Source of the DNA: Actinomycetes bacterium
GTDB lineage: Bacteria > Actinomycetota > Acidimicrobiia > Acidimicrobiales > RAAP-2
DNA: 45,385 nucleotides
Direction of reading: 5' to 3'
Assembly: GCA_021791615.1 (NCBI GenBank)
Contig: JAJYWG010000174.1
Coordinates: 1 to 45,385 of the forward strand
Under the pieces are notes generated by a model, which was given only the letters and a program-made list of their open reading frames with translations, searched no databases and had not been told where the DNA came from. The stretch's first letter is position 1. Every line of letters begins with the position of its first letter. Positions 6,964 to 16,003 of the stretch are shown here, in pieces. Both the position numbers and the translations under genes were made by a program.

Positions 6964-8220
6964 ATGGGATCATCGGCAGATGACGATCTGAAGGTGCCGA
7001 CCCAGACACCTTCAGTGGCGGCAGGTGGCACAGCATCAGGCGGCACGTGGCTCCGTGACTTCCACCCCGGGTGGTTCGGGGCGGTGATGGGCACGGCGGT
7101 GATCGGGGTGATCGCGTCGGGGAACCCGGGTCATTTCCATGGGCTGGCGACCACCATGAAGGATCTCTCGATCGGGGCCACTGCGCTCGCGGCAGCCCTC
7201 GGCGTACTGATCGCGGTGCCGTACCTGGCTCGTTGGGTGATCTATCCCCGCGCTGCCTGGGCCGACATGCGCGACCCCACCGTCGGCCCCCTGCATGGGA
7301 CCTTCCCGGGGGGGATCCTGGTCCTGGGCGTGGCGATCTCGACGGTCGGGCCCAAGGTACTACCCGTGCACTCGGTGCCCACCGTCGTCGAAGTGTTCGC
7401 CGCAATCGGGGTGCCCCTCGCGCTCGGTATCAGCCTCGTCTTCGCCTACCTGCTGTTCACCTTGGAGCTGCCCGATACCCGGGTGGTGAACGGCGGCTGG
7501 TTCATCCCTCCCGTCGTCACCATCATCGTGCCCGTGGTGCTCGTGCCACTTGTCAGCCAGGTCGGGCCCTCTGGCGCCCGGCTGCTGCTCTTCACCGGCT
7601 ACGCGTTCTGGGGGGTGGGGTTCTTGCTGTTCTTGCTCGTAATGGGCCTGCTCCACGACCGCCTCGTCACCCAGGCCCTCCCACCTGCGGCGATGGCACC
7701 GTCGCTGTGGATCGTGCTCGGCCCCCTCGGTGTCGGTGCTGCAGCCCTGCTCGACCTCGCGCATGTCGCGCCAGCGGTGCTCGGGGCCAAGGCCGCGGTG
7801 ATCGGGACGCTCAGCTTGGTGGCGGCGAGCACGCTGTGGGGCTTCGGCGCCTGGTCGCTGCTCGTCGCGCTCGTGCTCCTGGGACGCTACTTGCGCCGCG
7901 GTGGCGTCCCCTACGGGGTGGGCTGGTGGGCGTTCACCTTCCCCCTCGGCGCGCTCACCTTGGCCACCTCCTCGTTGGCGAACGCCTGGAAGCTGCCGAT
8001 CGTGAGCGACATCGCGCTGGGACTGCTCGTGGGGTTGGTGGTGCTGTGGCTGATCGTGACCGCGGGCACTGCCGGCTCTGTGGCGACCGGGCACGCCTGG
8101 GCCAGGCCCCCGGCACAGCCGCCCGGCTTACCGGGCACCACGGCACAGTCGAGGATCGGCGCCGAGACCACGTCCCCTGCAGTCATCCCGCTACCCGCAA
8201 CCGAAGGAGGGAGCTCATGA
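6964..8220 (+). CDS. TDT/SLAC1-family anion exporter
   Basis: 418 residues with about ten membrane helices. Family landmarks are a HPGWFGAVMGT near the first helix, WFIPPVVTIIVP in the middle and GVGWWAFTFPLGALTLA late, as in TehA, Mae1 and the sulfite exporter Ssu1. The likely role is passive export of a small anion such as sulfite across the cytoplasmic membrane. It overlaps the next gene (SQR-like) as ATGA, which favours a sulfur substrate over tellurite or malate, but this is inference. ATG 6964 is preferred; an in-frame TTG at 6952 is possible. It is divergent from arsR, so an arsenic link cannot be excluded. Confidence 0.8.
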   Translation: MGSSADDDLKVPTQTPSVAAGGTASGGTWLRDFHPGWFGAVMGTAVIGVIASGNPGHFHGLATTMKDLSIGATALAAALGVLIAVPYLARWVIYPRAAWADMRDPTVGPLHGTFPGGILVLGVAISTVGPKVLPVHSVPTVVEVFAAIGVPLALGISLVFAYLLFTLELPDTRVVNGGWFIPPVVTIIVPVVLVPLVSQVGPSGARLLLFTGYAFWGVGFLLFLLVMGLLHDRLVTQALPPAAMAPSLWIVLGPLGVGAAALLDLAHVAPAVLGAKAAVIGTLSLVAASTLWGFGAWSLLVALVLLGRYLRRGGVPYGVGWWAFTFPLGALTLATSSLANAWKLPIVSDIALGLLVGLVVLWLIVTAGTAGSVATGHAWARPPAQPPGLPGTTAQSRIGAETTSPAVIPLPATEGGSS

Positions 8221-9419
8221 GCGCTGCGCGCCCGAAGCTGGTGATCCTCGGTGGGGGCTTCTCGGGCCTGCGCCTGCTGTTCCACCTCCATCACGTGGCA
8301 GACATCACCCTCGTGGACCCACGGCCGACCAGCCTGGCCAAGCCGATGCTCGTCGAGGTGGCACTGGCGGGCAAGCCCGTCGAGCAGGCCCGCTTCCCCC
8401 TTGCCCCGGTGGTCGCCCGCCACGGTGCCCGCTTCGTCCAGGACTCGGCCACCCGGATCGACCCCGCAGCGCGCACGGTCACCCTCGGCGGTGGCGAGAC
8501 AGTCACCTACGACTACCTGGCGGTCACCACTGGCGCGGTGAAGGACTACGAAGCCGTCGCCGGGCTCGAGCAGTACGGCACTTCGGTCTGCGACGACGCG
8601 CACGCACCGGCTCTCTGGCAGGCGCTCGAGGCCTTCGGCGGCGGCCCGATCGTGACTGGCGCTGCCCCGAGCACTTGGGGCACCCGGATCGCAGCCCCCT
8701 CGCTCCTCGCAGCATGCGAGGGCCCCATCGGCGAGGTCGCGTTCATGGCCCACCATGACCTCTCACGACGAGGCATCGACCATTCGGTCGCGGTGTTCAG
8801 CCCCGGCGAAGTGTTCTTCGACGACGTCGGCGACACCGTGCGCGGCGCCATCGGCCCCCTGCTCAGCGCCGCCGGGGTCACGGTCTCTACCGCCAAGACC
8901 ATCGCCGAGGTGGCCGCTGACCACGTGGCCTTCAGTGACGGCACCGAGATGGCCTCCGCGCTCAGCATCGTGATCCCGCCCTATCGCGGCCCAGCGGTGC
9001 TGCGGGACTCGGGTCTCGGCGACGAGGCCGGGTTCCTGCCGGTCGATCAGACCATGGCCTTTCTCGACGACGCCCGCATCGTCGGTGCCGGGGACGCCAC
9101 GGCGCTGTCGATGCCGAAGCTCGGCCATATCGCCATCCACCAGGCCGATCTCGCCGCGGCGACGCTGCGAGCACAGATCACCGGCAAGGGCGAGACCCTG
9201 CCGTACCGGCCTGAGGTGTTCTGCATCATGAACCGGGGCGGCGCCGAGGCGACGCTCATCTTGTCCGACACGCTCTTCGGCGGATCGCGCGACATCGCCC
9301 GCAGTGGGCCGGGAGCCCACCTGCTCAAGTGGAGCTTCGACGCCTGGAGCTTTCACACCCGCGGCCATCTCCCCCCGGCGATGATGCAAGAGGGGCTGGA
9401 GATGGTCCTCGGGGCGTAG
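8217..9419 (+). CDS. Sulfide:quinone oxidoreductase-like flavoprotein (three Cys)
   Basis: 400 residues. The FAD-binding GGGFSGLRL lies at 12-20, the TTGA turn near 104 and the second FAD site GAGDAT near 290-295. The three cysteines typical of SQR are in place: C125 in TSVCDDAH, C167 in LLAACEGPIGE and C336 in PEVFCIMN. C167 and C336 would form the sulfide-oxidising disulfide. The C-terminal amphipathic segment (WSFDAWSFHTRG to the end) could dock on the membrane to reduce quinone. GGAGGGAG lies just before ATG 8217, which overlaps the exporter stop. It probably oxidises sulfide to sulfur or polysulfide. A flavocytochrome-c-like or NADH-dehydrogenase-like activity is less likely given the three cysteines. 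Confidence 0.8.
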   Translation: MSAARPKLVILGGGFSGLRLLFHLHHVADITLVDPRPTSLAKPMLVEVALAGKPVEQARFPLAPVVARHGARFVQDSATRIDPAARTVTLGGGETVTYDYLAVTTGAVKDYEAVAGLEQYGTSVCDDAHAPALWQALEAFGGGPIVTGAAPSTWGTRIAAPSLLAACEGPIGEVAFMAHHDLSRRGIDHSVAVFSPGEVFFDDVGDTVRGAIGPLLSAAGVTVSTAKTIAEVAADHVAFSDGTEMASALSIVIPPYRGPAVLRDSGLGDEAGFLPVDQTMAFLDDARIVGAGDATALSMPKLGHIAIHQADLAAATLRAQITGKGETLPYRPEVFCIMNRGGAEATLILSDTLFGGSRDIARSGPGAHLLKWSFDAWSFHTRGHLPPAMMQEGLEMVLGA

Positions 9420-9623
9420 ACCGGCCGCTTCGGTGCCGTGCCGGGAGCCTTCTTCCTCGACAATGCTGGCCACCGGGTGGTGATGGTCGACCCGATCGGG
9501 AACCTCGGGGGGTCTACCCGGCAGAGGCCCGCGTGCCCTCCAGGGCGGTTCGAGAATCAAGCCGTTGTGCGTGCTTGCACCCAGTGCCGAGGGGCCTTCG
9601 TGCCTAACCATCCTGGCTTCAGC

Positions 9624-11396
9624 TCAGAGACCGAAGGAGAGCGCTGCTTCACTGGTGGCACGCTCGTCGAGCAGCGTCGCGAACGTGCCGCCAAGCCCGC
9701 AGAGCTCGGCCGCCGTGCCCCGCTCGACGACTCGGCCATCACTGAGCACGACCACCTGGTCGAAGTCCTCCAAGCCGGCCAGGCGGTGGGTGATCCACAC
9801 GAGCGCGCGACCAGCGCTCGTGGCGAGCACGTGGTGTCGCACGAGCGTCTCGCTGGCGTCGTCGAGATGTGCAGTGGGCTCGTCGAGGAGGAGGATCGGC
9901 CGGTTCGCGAGTAGCGCCCGTGCCACCCCGAGACGCTGGCGCTCACCGCCTGAGACGGTGAGCCCTCGCTCCCCGAGCACGGTGTCGAGGCCGTGTTCGA
10001 GACCGTCGAGCCACGGGCCGAGACCGATGGCGCGAAGGGTGTCTCTGAGGGCCTTGTCGCCCGCGTCGGGGCATGCCAAGCGGAGGTTCGCCGCCAGCGT
10101 GGTGGCGAAGATATGGGGATCCTGGGGTGCCCAGGCGATAAGGTCTCGCACCTCGTCGCCAGCGAGGTTGGCGACGTCGACGCCCCCGAGGGTGGCCCGG
10201 CCAGTCGTGACCTCCACGAAACGCAGGAGCGCGAGCGCAAGCGTGCTCTTCCCCGCGCCACTCGACCCGACCACCGCGATCCGGATGCCGGGGGTGATGG
10301 CGAGATCAACGTCGCAGAGCGCCGGCGTGCGTCCGGGCTCGTAGCAGACGCCGATGTTAGACAGCACGTAGTCTGTCCCATCTGGTGCTGACAAGGTCTG
10401 GACCGTGGTGGGCTCGGCGACCGGCGCCGGACGTACTGCCAGCATCTCGACACGCTGCGCCGCACCGAGTACGTCGTCGAGATGTGAGAAAGCCTCGGGC
10501 AGGCTTCCGATCGCGTCGAAGGAAGCGAGCGCGACGAAGCCGAGGACGGCGACTGCGACGGCTCCGAGCCGCCCGGTGCTGACAGCGTCTGCGCCGAGGG
10601 CGACCATGGCAGCCGTGGTGGCTGCCGCGGCCAGGGCGCCGAGCCCGTTGGCGCCACCGGCCACCGCGGCGAGGCGGCGCGTCGTTCGGGCGAGTGACGC
10701 TTCGCCGCGCCGGAGGTTTGTGAGGACGGTGTCGGTGGCGTCGAAGGCGATGAGGTCGGCGGCACCCTCGATGATGTCGACGAGCTGGGCGCCCTGCGCA
10801 CCGCGCTCCTCGGCGCGCCGCCGGGCGACCCGACGTCCCGCCCAACGGGCGCCTGCAGGTACTACCACCCCGGCGGACACCAGCCCGGCTCCGAGCACGG
10901 CGCCCGCCAGGGGGAGCACGAGCCCGGCGAGAGCCACCGCCGCCGCCACTGTGGCGAGAGCGGTGAGCGACGGCACGGCGATGCGTACAACGAGATCCTG
11001 GGTCGCGTCCACGTCGGTCACGACGCGGGCCAGGACGTCCCCTCGCCCGATGTCCCCGAGCCCACCCGGGACGAGGCGTTCGAGGTGGCGGTAGGCCCAG
11101 AGCCGTACCCGCGCGAGGCCGCGTAAGGCGACGTCGTGGCTGGCCAAGCGCTCGCCGTAGCGGCCAGCACCGCGTAGCAGCGCGAAGAGCCTGACAGCCG
11201 CGATCGCCACGCTCAAGGTGAGGATCGGTGGCCGCAGCGACGACGTGGCTATGAGCCATGCGGACGTGGCTAGCAAACCCAGCGCGGAGAGCTGGCCGAG
11301 CATCCCCGACGCGACTGCCAGCGCTGCTCGGGCCCATTCGCGCCTCAGCGTGTTGGCGGCGACGTGCGAGAGGTCCCCGGGTTCGTCGCTGCTCAT
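9624..11396 (-). CDS. cydC: Cytochrome bd biogenesis ABC exporter subunit CydC
   Basis: 590 residues: six-helix ABC exporter membrane domain in the first 300 residues and an ATPase domain with Walker A GSSGAGKST, Q-loop PQDPHIFATT, signature VSGGERQR, Walker B PILLLDEPT and switch His in WITHRLA. With CydD it forms the heterodimer that exports cysteine/glutathione (more recently reported to move haem) and is required for assembly of cytochrome bd. ATG 11396 overlaps the cydD stop as ATGA. Last gene of cydABDC; the block converges with the SQR gene, leaving about 200 bases in which I see no gene or clear terminator. Confidence 0.9.
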   Translation of the reverse strand: MSSDEPGDLSHVAANTLRREWARAALAVASGMLGQLSALGLLATSAWLIATSSLRPPILTLSVAIAAVRLFALLRGAGRYGERLASHDVALRGLARVRLWAYRHLERLVPGGLGDIGRGDVLARVVTDVDATQDLVVRIAVPSLTALATVAAAVALAGLVLPLAGAVLGAGLVSAGVVVPAGARWAGRRVARRRAEERGAQGAQLVDIIEGAADLIAFDATDTVLTNLRRGEASLARTTRRLAAVAGGANGLGALAAAATTAAMVALGADAVSTGRLGAVAVAVLGFVALASFDAIGSLPEAFSHLDDVLGAAQRVEMLAVRPAPVAEPTTVQTLSAPDGTDYVLSNIGVCYEPGRTPALCDVDLAITPGIRIAVVGSSGAGKSTLALALLRFVEVTTGRATLGGVDVANLAGDEVRDLIAWAPQDPHIFATTLAANLRLACPDAGDKALRDTLRAIGLGPWLDGLEHGLDTVLGERGLTVSGGERQRLGVARALLANRPILLLDEPTAHLDDASETLVRHHVLATSAGRALVWITHRLAGLEDFDQVVVLSDGRVVERGTAAELCGLGGTFATLLDERATSEAALSFGL

Positions 11397-13183
11397 AGAT
11401 GGACTCCGGGGACGACCAGGCGAGGCCCGGCGGCAAGGTGCGGTCCGCTGACCGTGTTCACTGGTTCGGACAAGGCGGCTAGCTGGCCGTCGGCTATCCT
11501 CACAACGCGATCGACCAGGCAGACAAGCGCGGGGCGGTGGGTGGCGACCAGGAGGCTGCGCCGGCCGAGCACCGCGTCCAGCGCGCTGACAACAGCCGCC
11601 TCGGTCGCCGGGTCTACGTGTGCTGTGGGCTCGTCGAGCAGGACCACCTGGGCTTCGCGGCGCAACAAGGCTCGGCCGAGCGCGACCCGCTGACGCTCGC
11701 CGGTGCTCAATCGCCGGCCCTGTTCGCCGATGTCGGTGGCGAGCCCCTCGGGGAGGCGAGCGACAAGCTCGGCAAGCTGGGTTGCCTCTAGCACCTCGGC
11801 GAGCTCGCTGGCGGTCGCGTCGGTGCCCCCGAGGCGAAGGTTCGCCTCGAGGGTCCCGGGGAAGAGGTGAGGGCGCTGGGGCACATAGGTGAACTGGGAT
11901 CGCCACCACCTGGGGTCGGCACCGGCGAGCGCGACCCCCGCGTAGGTGATCGACCCGGACTCGAGCGGGACGAGCCCGAGGATGGCCCCGAGCAGGCTGG
12001 ACTTCCCCGCCCCGCTCGGTCCGAGGAGAGCGACTCGCTCTCCTCGGACCACCTCGAGGTCGACGTGGTCGAGCGCCGCCCCGCTCCGGGCGCCGTAGCG
12101 CAGCGACACGTCAGCAGCGACGAGGCTTCCCGGGGCATCCGGCGTGGTTCGTGGTTCGGGGCGGGCCGCACGCGCGGGCAAGCAGGCGTCATCACCCGAG
12201 GACGGTTCGAGGATGTCGAAAATGCGGTCGATGGCCGAGAGCCCCTCGGCTGACGCATGGAAGTCCGCCGAGGCGCGCCGCAGCGGCAGGAACACCTCGG
12301 GGGTGAGCACGAGCACGCTCAGTGCAGGAGCGAGGGTCATGTGACCCGACAACAGGCGCAGGGCGAGGGGGACCGCTACCAGCGCGGTGCCGATAGCGGC
12401 AAGCGTCTCGAGCACAAGCGCCGACAGGAAGGCCTCCTTCAACACCGCCAGCGTCGTGCGGCGCAGCTCGTCCGTCACCTCGGTGATCTGGGCCTCCTGG
12501 CGACGGGCGCGGCCAAAGGCGCGTAGCGTCGCGAGCCCCTCGACGACATCGAGGAACTGCGCCCCGAGTGCGCCGAGTGCTCGCCAGCGACGGGCCAGGC
12601 GTTGCTCGCTCAGTCGTCCGATCAGCACCATGAACACCGGCACCACCGCCAGCGCGGCGAGCAGGATAAGAGCCGACAACCAGTCGAGGTAGGCGATTAC
12701 GCCGAGCAGTACGACCGGTGCCACCACAGCGAGCACCAGGCGGGGCAGGTACTCTCCGACGTAGACGTCGAGGGCGTCGAGACCCCGGCCGAGTGTCACC
12801 GCCAGCTCCCCGGACCGCTCAGCTGCCAGCCATGCCGGACCTCGTCCGAGTACGGCGGCGGTTCCGTCGTGACGCAGCTCGCGCCTGACACGGTTCGCAG
12901 CGCCCGCCCCTGCCACTGATCCCGTCGCGAGCAGCACCGAGCGTGCGAGTCCCACCAGCACGAGGCCTATGAGCTCCGGAGTGATGCGATCCAGGTCGAC
13001 GGGTCTCTCGAAGAGCCCGGCGACCAGGTGCCCCAACAGGAGGGCCTGCACCACCAGGCACGCTACTAGCCCGATCCCGATCACCACCGAGAGAGCTGTC
13101 CAGCTTCGTACCGGCCGGACTCGGCTCCACAGGCGGCGGTCGAACGGGGGCCGGTGGCCGCCAGGCCCGGCGGGGATGCTCAC
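11393..13183 (-). CDS. cydD: Cytochrome bd biogenesis ABC exporter subunit CydD
   Basis: 596 residues. The exporter membrane domain occupies about 20-320. A Pro-rich linker and an ATPase domain follow, with GPSGAGKSS, PQRPHLFPGT, LSTGERQRVALGRALL and VVLLDEPTAHVD, then the switch THRP. It pairs with CydC. The start overlaps the cydB stop as ATGA and the stop overlaps cydC the same way, so cydB, cydD and cydC should be made from one message in fixed ratio. Confidence 0.92.
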   Translation of the reverse strand: MSIPAGPGGHRPPFDRRLWSRVRPVRSWTALSVVIGIGLVACLVVQALLLGHLVAGLFERPVDLDRITPELIGLVLVGLARSVLLATGSVAGAGAANRVRRELRHDGTAAVLGRGPAWLAAERSGELAVTLGRGLDALDVYVGEYLPRLVLAVVAPVVLLGVIAYLDWLSALILLAALAVVPVFMVLIGRLSEQRLARRWRALGALGAQFLDVVEGLATLRAFGRARRQEAQITEVTDELRRTTLAVLKEAFLSALVLETLAAIGTALVAVPLALRLLSGHMTLAPALSVLVLTPEVFLPLRRASADFHASAEGLSAIDRIFDILEPSSGDDACLPARAARPEPRTTPDAPGSLVAADVSLRYGARSGAALDHVDLEVVRGERVALLGPSGAGKSSLLGAILGLVPLESGSITYAGVALAGADPRWWRSQFTYVPQRPHLFPGTLEANLRLGGTDATASELAEVLEATQLAELVARLPEGLATDIGEQGRRLSTGERQRVALGRALLRREAQVVLLDEPTAHVDPATEAAVVSALDAVLGRRSLLVATHRPALVCLVDRVVRIADGQLAALSEPVNTVSGPHLAAGPRLVVPGVHL

Positions 13184-14322
13184 CCTGGCTCGTGCTCCGA
13201 TGCCAGGGTGTCCGGCGCGCGCGCCTGGTCGGACGTGAGACCAGCCGGTGAGAGTCCTCCAGGTGGTCCAGGTGGAGCGATGTCGTCCCTCGTGCCCGGT
13301 GGGCGAACAAGACGCTGATGGAACACCCAGTAGCTCCAGGCCTGATAGGCGAGGACGAAGGGCGTGAAGATCGCGGCGACGACGGTCATCACGAGGAGCG
13401 TCTCGTGGGCAGAGGCCGCATTCCAGATCGTCAGGCTGTCGCTGGCGCCGAGCGTGGAGACCATGACGCGAGGGAACAGGCCGGCAAAGACGGCACCGCT
13501 GAGCGCGAGGATCGCAAGGGCGGTCACCACGAAGGCAATGCCGTCCCGGCTCCGGGCCACCATCGCCGCCGCTGCCCCCAGGCAGGCGATGGCGAGCACT
13601 ACCAGTGCCACGGGGACCGCCCCAGGAAGTGCCCCGGGGCGGCTCGTGCCTACCAGCGAGTCAGCCACCCACGCACCCAGTCCCGCGAGGGCGACGACAG
13701 CCGGGCCGGCCAGGACCATGGCTGCACGCCGAGCCCGCCGGCGCAGCTCACCGGTCGTCTTCAGCGCCAAGAACACCGCACCATGAAGGCAGAACACCGT
13801 TAGGCTCACCACGCCGCCGAGCAGCGCTATGGGGTGGACGAGACCGCCGAAGCCGCCGAGGTAATGCGGTCCAGGTCCGATTGCGAGACCCCTGAGCAGA
13901 TCGGTGAACGCCACTCCCCATAACAGCGCCGGGATCAGGCTGCCGAAGAAGAGCGCCGTGTCCCAGGTTCGCCGCCAGCTGGCACGGTCCTGCTTAGCCC
14001 GGAACTCGAACGCGACGCCCCGCACGATCAGGGCAGCGAGGATCAGGAACAGGGCCAGGTAGAAGCCGCTGAACATGGTCGCGTACCAGGTGGGGAAAGC
14101 CGCGAACATCGCACCGCCCGCCACGATCAGCCACACCTCGTTACCGTCCCAGAACGGGCCGATCGAGTTCAGGCACAGCCGGCGGTCTACGTCGTCGGCC
14201 GACACGAACGGGGCGAGGATGCCCACCCCGAAGTCGAAGCCCTCCAGGACGAAGTAGCCCGCCCAGAGAAGACCGATGAGCGCGAACCAGGTTGTGTTCA
14301 GTCCGGCGATCGGTCCGGTCAT
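13180..14322 (-). CDS. cydB: Cytochrome bd ubiquinol/menaquinol oxidase subunit II
   Basis: 380 residues, eight or nine membrane helices. Landmarks are LEGFDFGVGIL (about 26-36) and the conserved GPFWDGNEVWLI (about 55-66). It stabilises the haem site formed with CydA in the cytoplasmic membrane and supports high-affinity O2 reduction. The 40-residue Pro/Gly-rich C-terminal tail is not part of the usual fold. ATG 14322 lies 111 bases after the cydA stop, and the ribosome site is weak. Confidence 0.92.
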   Translation of the reverse strand: MTGPIAGLNTTWFALIGLLWAGYFVLEGFDFGVGILAPFVSADDVDRRLCLNSIGPFWDGNEVWLIVAGGAMFAAFPTWYATMFSGFYLALFLILAALIVRGVAFEFRAKQDRASWRRTWDTALFFGSLIPALLWGVAFTDLLRGLAIGPGPHYLGGFGGLVHPIALLGGVVSLTVFCLHGAVFLALKTTGELRRRARRAAMVLAGPAVVALAGLGAWVADSLVGTSRPGALPGAVPVALVVLAIACLGAAAAMVARSRDGIAFVVTALAILALSGAVFAGLFPRVMVSTLGASDSLTIWNAASAHETLLVMTVVAAIFTPFVLAYQAWSYWVFHQRLVRPPGTRDDIAPPGPPGGLSPAGLTSDQARAPDTLASEHEPG

Positions 14323-14433
14323 GGCTGGCTGCGATCCACTGGGCCTCGGCTGGCAGCAACCTCCCAGAGACCTATCGGCACCGGTCTGCTCCGGTTCGTC
14401 TCCTCAGAAGGACCAGGACCAGAAGGAGAGGTG

Positions 14434-15846
14434 TCAGTACACAAGGCTCGCCACCGTGTCCTTCTCTGTGTCCTCGCTACCAGGAGCCTGCCCTTCGGCA
14501 TCGCTTTCCGTGGGGGGCAGCGAAGCCCGCGCGGCGCGGCTCATGAGCACGATGTCGATCGCGCCTAGCAGGCTGTAGAGCACCACGAGCCCGGCCAAGG
14601 TGGCGATCACCGAGCCCGCACCCACCGTCGGCGATATCGCATCCGATGTCTTCATGAGCCCGTAGACGATCCATGGCTGGCGGCCCATCTCGGTGAACAA
14701 CCATCCTGAGGTGTTCGCCGCGAACGGCGCCACGATGCTCGCCACGAGCACCCACAGGGTCCAGCGGTTGGTGGCCAGGCGCCAGCGGGAGCGCTTGCGG
14801 GAGATCCACCACGCCCATGCCGCCACTCCGAGCATCAAGAACCCGAGACCTACCATCAGCCGGAAGGTCCAGTAGGTCACCCAGATTACAGGCACGTAGC
14901 TGCCCGGACCGTACTTCTTCACCTCGGCCCTTTGGATCTGGTTGATGCCCGACACCTTGCCGTCATAGTTCATGTCTGCGATCAAGCTGAGCAGGTGGGG
15001 CACCCGGATCTGGAAGATCGGCTGGCCCGACAGGTTGCCGATGGTGAGCAGCGAGAAGCTCGCCCCAGCCTGGGTGTTGTAGAGGGCCTCGGCGGCTGCC
15101 ATCTTCATGGGCTGCTGCTCGTCCATGAGCCGCGCTTGTAAGTCCCCGGTCGTGATCGTGGCCACCAGGCACACGGCGGCGAACGCAGTCGCGAGCTTCG
15201 CCGAGCGGGCGAAGACGTCGACGTCGCGGCGTTTCAGCATCTGCCAGGCCGAGACTCCGGCGACGACCATCGCCCCGGTGACGAACGCGGCCAGCACGGT
15301 GTGGGCGAACTCCTCCCACAACGTCGAGTTCGCGAACACCGCCCAGAAGTCGGTGAGTAGCGCCTTGTGGTCGACGATCTTGTAGCCCACGGGATGTTGC
15401 ATCCAGGCGTTCGCCGCCAGGATGAACAGCGCCGAGATCGTGCTGCCGAAGGCGACCATCCAGATGCAGGTCAGGTGCACTCTTTTGGACAACCGTCCCC
15501 GGCCGAAGATCCACAGCCCTAGGAAGGTCGACTCCAAGAAGAACGCCAGCAGGCCTTCCATCGCGAGCGGCGCCCCGAAGATGTTGCCCACGAAGATCGA
15601 GTAGTTCGACCAGTTCATGCCGAACTGGAACTCCTGGACGATCCCGGTGACCACCCCCAGGGCGAAGTTGATCAAGAACAGCTTCCCGAAAAAGCGCGAG
15701 AGGCGGTCCCAGTCCGCGTCCTGGCGCCGGTAGGCCAGGGTCTGCATCCAGGCCACGAGCAACCCGAGCCCGATCGTGAGGGGGACGAAGAGGAAGTGAT
15801 AGGTGATCGTCACCCCGAACTGCCACCGATCGAGAAGTGTGGTCAC
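14434..15846 (-). CDS. cydA: Cytochrome bd oxidase subunit I
   Basis: 470 residues. The start region gives RWQFGVTITYHFLFVPLTIG, with the axial haem ligand His at 17. The Q-loop region GDLQARLMDEQQPMKMAAAEA holds the Lys and Glu used in quinol oxidation, and TEMGRQPWIVYG marks the late helices. The Q-loop is short, as in the cyanide-insensitive oxidase-like class. I chose GTG 15846 because it places the first helix where family members have it; the open frame continues upstream without homology. The enzyme couples quinol oxidation to O2 reduction at low O2 or under stress such as sulfide or metals. Confidence 0.92.
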   Translation of the reverse strand: MTTLLDRWQFGVTITYHFLFVPLTIGLGLLVAWMQTLAYRRQDADWDRLSRFFGKLFLINFALGVVTGIVQEFQFGMNWSNYSIFVGNIFGAPLAMEGLLAFFLESTFLGLWIFGRGRLSKRVHLTCIWMVAFGSTISALFILAANAWMQHPVGYKIVDHKALLTDFWAVFANSTLWEEFAHTVLAAFVTGAMVVAGVSAWQMLKRRDVDVFARSAKLATAFAAVCLVATITTGDLQARLMDEQQPMKMAAAEALYNTQAGASFSLLTIGNLSGQPIFQIRVPHLLSLIADMNYDGKVSGINQIQRAEVKKYGPGSYVPVIWVTYWTFRLMVGLGFLMLGVAAWAWWISRKRSRWRLATNRWTLWVLVASIVAPFAANTSGWLFTEMGRQPWIVYGLMKTSDAISPTVGAGSVIATLAGLVVLYSLLGAIDIVLMSRAARASLPPTESDAEGQAPGSEDTEKDTVASLVY

Positions 15847-15967
15847 CGCCGGTCCATGTCTCAGCGATCCCGGACCCCGAGGCCGCTGTAGGACGTACTG
15901 CAGGCAGGTGGCACATGGGCAGTATTGCCGCAGATGCTGGCGCACGCAACGGTGCAGAACATAGAGC

Positions 15968-16003
15968 TTGCACAGATAGATGTATGTGACATATACTGAG
16001 CTC
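15968..16003 (+). promoter_or_regulatory. padR promoter and palindromic operator
   Basis: TTGCAC (15968-15973) and TATACT (15992-15997) with an 18-base spacer form a good sigma70-type promoter. A palindrome TATGT-G-ACATA (15983-15993) overlaps the -10 box; extended, it gives ATGT and ACAT half sites typical of PadR-family operators. The predicted start of transcription (about 16004) coincides with the GTG/ATG of padR. It lies about 140 bases upstream of cydA on the other strand, so one operator could serve both directions. Confidence 0.6.

Noticed and set aside
7071..8216. In-frame 382-codon extension upstream of the SQR-like gene
   Set aside because: It overlaps the TDT gene in another frame and is Arg/Pro-rich shadow; ATG 8217 has a good ribosome site.
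9438..9623. Peptide FLDNAGHRVVMVDPIGNLGG after the SQR gene
   Set aside because: It looks protein-like but is short, then merges into antisense of cydC. No family match that I can support.
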